Positions 6,196-7,245 of a stretch of DNA of 7,245 nt are shown here, piece by piece; the stretch's first letter is position 1, and every line of letters starts with the position of its first letter. Source of the stretch: Pseudomonadota bacterium. GTDB taxonomy: Bacteria > Pseudomonadota > Alphaproteobacteria > Acetobacterales > Acetobacteraceae. The stretch is from assembly GCA_021808205.1 (NCBI GenBank), contig JAKBCD010000080.1, forward strand, positions 1 to 7,245, given 5' to 3'. The notes under the pieces were generated by a model. The model did no database searches. It was not told the origin of the DNA and worked only from the letters and a program-made list of their open reading frames with translations. The position numbers were made by a program, and so were the translations under genes.

Positions 6196-7245
6196 GCGCA
6201 TATGAGGCGTTGAAGGCATCGTTTCATCGCATTGCCTGCCTGGATGAAGCCAGCGCCATGCTGAGCTGGGATGCCGCGGCGGTAATGCCGGATGGCGGTG
6301 CCGAAGCCCGCGGCGAGCAGATGGCCGTGCTAGCCGGGCTTTCCCATGACTTTCTCTGCGCAAAGGATGTTGGCGAAAACCTTGCCAAGGCCAGCGCCGC
6401 TGAAGGGTGGGACAAGCAAAATCTTAAACTGATGCGGGAAGCGCATTTGCGTGCCACCGCTTTGCCGCGAGACCTTGTGGAAGCGCAGGTGCGCGCCGGG
6501 CGGGCTTGCGAGACCATCTGGCGGGCAGCGCGCAAGGCCAACGACTTTGCCGCCGTGCGGGATGCGCTGGCTGAGGTGGTGAAGCTAACCCGCGAAGGGG
6601 CAGAGATTCTGGGGCAGGCGCTCGGGCTTTCGCCCTATGACGCGCTGATGAGCCAGTATCAGCGGGGCATAAACGCTGAACAAGCCGGGGCAATTTTTAC
6701 CCGCTACGAGGCGTTTCTGCGTGAGGCGCTGCCCCAGGCAGAGGCATTGCAGGCAAAGCGTGCGCAAGGAGCGCTGCCGCCAGGGCCTTACCCCGAGGCG
6801 GTGCAGGCGGCATTGGCGCGCAAACTGGCGGCGGGGGCGGGGCTGAATTTTAACGCGGCGCGGCTGGATATTTCCGCTCACCCGTTTTGCGGCGGCACGC
6901 CAACAGATATCCGCATCACCACCCGTTACGACGAGGCGGATTTTGCCGCCGCACTCATGGGCGTTCTGCACGAAACCGGGCACGCGCTTTATGAGCAGAA
7001 TTTGCCCGCCGCCTGGGCGCGCCAGCCGGTAGGGGCGGCGGCTGGCATGGCGATGCATGAAAGCCAGTCTTTGATTGTTGAGATGCAGGCGGTGCGCTCG
7101 GATGCGTATCTATCTTACCTCGCCCCGCTGGCGGCAGAGGCGTTTGGCAAGCAGGTTTCGCTGGCGGGGCTGAAGCACCGGTTACGCCGGGTGGAACGCA
7201 GCTTTATCCGCGTTGAGGCGGATGAGATGACCTACCCCGCCCATG
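6192..7245 (+). CDS. M32-family zinc carboxypeptidase (Taq/Pfu type), 3' end cut off by the window
   Basis: This is a cytoplasmic metallocarboxypeptidase of family M32 (thermostable carboxypeptidase 1), which removes C-terminal residues from peptides. The visible 351 codons are about 70 percent of the usual length of roughly 500; the frame is open to the window end. The zinc site is His260-Glu261-Thr-Gly-His264 (HETGH). The third ligand is Glu290 in HESQS, and the 29-residue distance between the two Glu matches the family. Other family blocks are the N-terminal region with MLSWDAAAVMP (23-33), HPFCGGTPTDIRITTRY at about 231-247, and DEMTYPAH at the cut end. No signal peptide is seen. The ATG at 6192 overlaps the surf1 stop by four bases, so it is probably the last known member of the same transcript. 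A peptidase has no clear part in oxidase assembly; co-transcription may be incidental. Metal ligands are seen; activity is inferred from the family. Confidence 0.93.
   Translation, partial: MSAYEALKASFHRIACLDEASAMLSWDAAAVMPDGGAEARGEQMAVLAGLSHDFLCAKDVGENLAKASAAEGWDKQNLKLMREAHLRATALPRDLVEAQVRAGRACETIWRAARKANDFAAVRDALAEVVKLTREGAEILGQALGLSPYDALMSQYQRGINAEQAGAIFTRYEAFLREALPQAEALQAKRAQGALPPGPYPEAVQAALARKLAAGAGLNFNAARLDISAHPFCGGTPTDIRITTRYDEADFAAALMGVLHETGHALYEQNLPAAWARQPVGAAAGMAMHESQSLIVEMQAVRSDAYLSYLAPLAAEAFGKQVSLAGLKHRLRRVERSFIRVEADEMTYPAH

Noticed and set aside
1..7245. Mobile elements, CRISPR arrays, tRNA or rRNA genes, or a defence system
   Set aside because: The window is packed with housekeeping genes on one strand. 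I saw no transposase, regularly spaced repeats, tRNA-like fold or attachment site.

Overview
The window holds a nearly complete aa3-type cytochrome c oxidase (complex IV) gene cluster, all on the + strand, with one gene fragment at each edge. The gene order (subunit II, subunit I, heme O synthase, a small CoxF/CtaF-like membrane protein, subunit III, Surf1), the GC-rich codon use and the protein sequences point to an alphaproteobacterium. A member of the Rhodospirillales/Acetobacteraceae, possibly an acidophile, is my best guess, but that is inference from memory of related sequences and was not searched.

Layout: 1-684 is the 3' part of a PlsC-family acyltransferase. 685-812 is the only sizeable gap before the cluster and probably carries its promoter. 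813-1727 is coxB/ctaC (subunit II, with a CuA centre). 1740-3338 is coxA/ctaD (subunit I, all heme and CuB ligands present). 3356-4291 is ctaB (heme O synthase, TTG start with a strong Shine-Dalgarno). 4288-4503 is a 71-residue single-span protein of CoxF type. 4504-4613 is a short gap with a perfect 11-bp inverted repeat. 4614-5465 is coxC/ctaE (subunit III). About 5512-6195 is surf1 (non-ATG start). 6192 to the end is a 5'-complete but 3'-truncated M32 zinc carboxypeptidase. Several junctions are ATGA overlaps or very short gaps, so the genes are probably translated as one coupled unit that extends into the peptidase gene.

How they work together: subunits I, II and III form the oxidase core. 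CtaB farnesylates protoheme to heme O on the way to heme A, and Surf1 helps place heme A in subunit I. The usual alphaproteobacterial partner CtaG (Cox11), which inserts CuB, is not in its customary slot before coxC. That slot holds only the hairpin gap.

The most interesting signal is inside the oxidase. The two acidic side chains that hold the non-redox Mg/Mn at the subunit I/II interface are both replaced by the matching amides: subunit I has Asn387 where Asp is usual, and subunit II has Gln249 where Glu is usual. The CuA ligands and the heme/CuB ligands are all intact. Subunit II also lacks the usual Asp and Arg of the DAIPGR segment. The subunit I stretch around Asn387, and Tyr224 in subunit II, resemble the ubiquinol-oxidase (CyoB/CyoA) versions. 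This may be a CuA-bearing oxidase with a remodelled, possibly metal-free interface and altered cytochrome c docking. I see no mobile element, CRISPR array, tRNA or rRNA.
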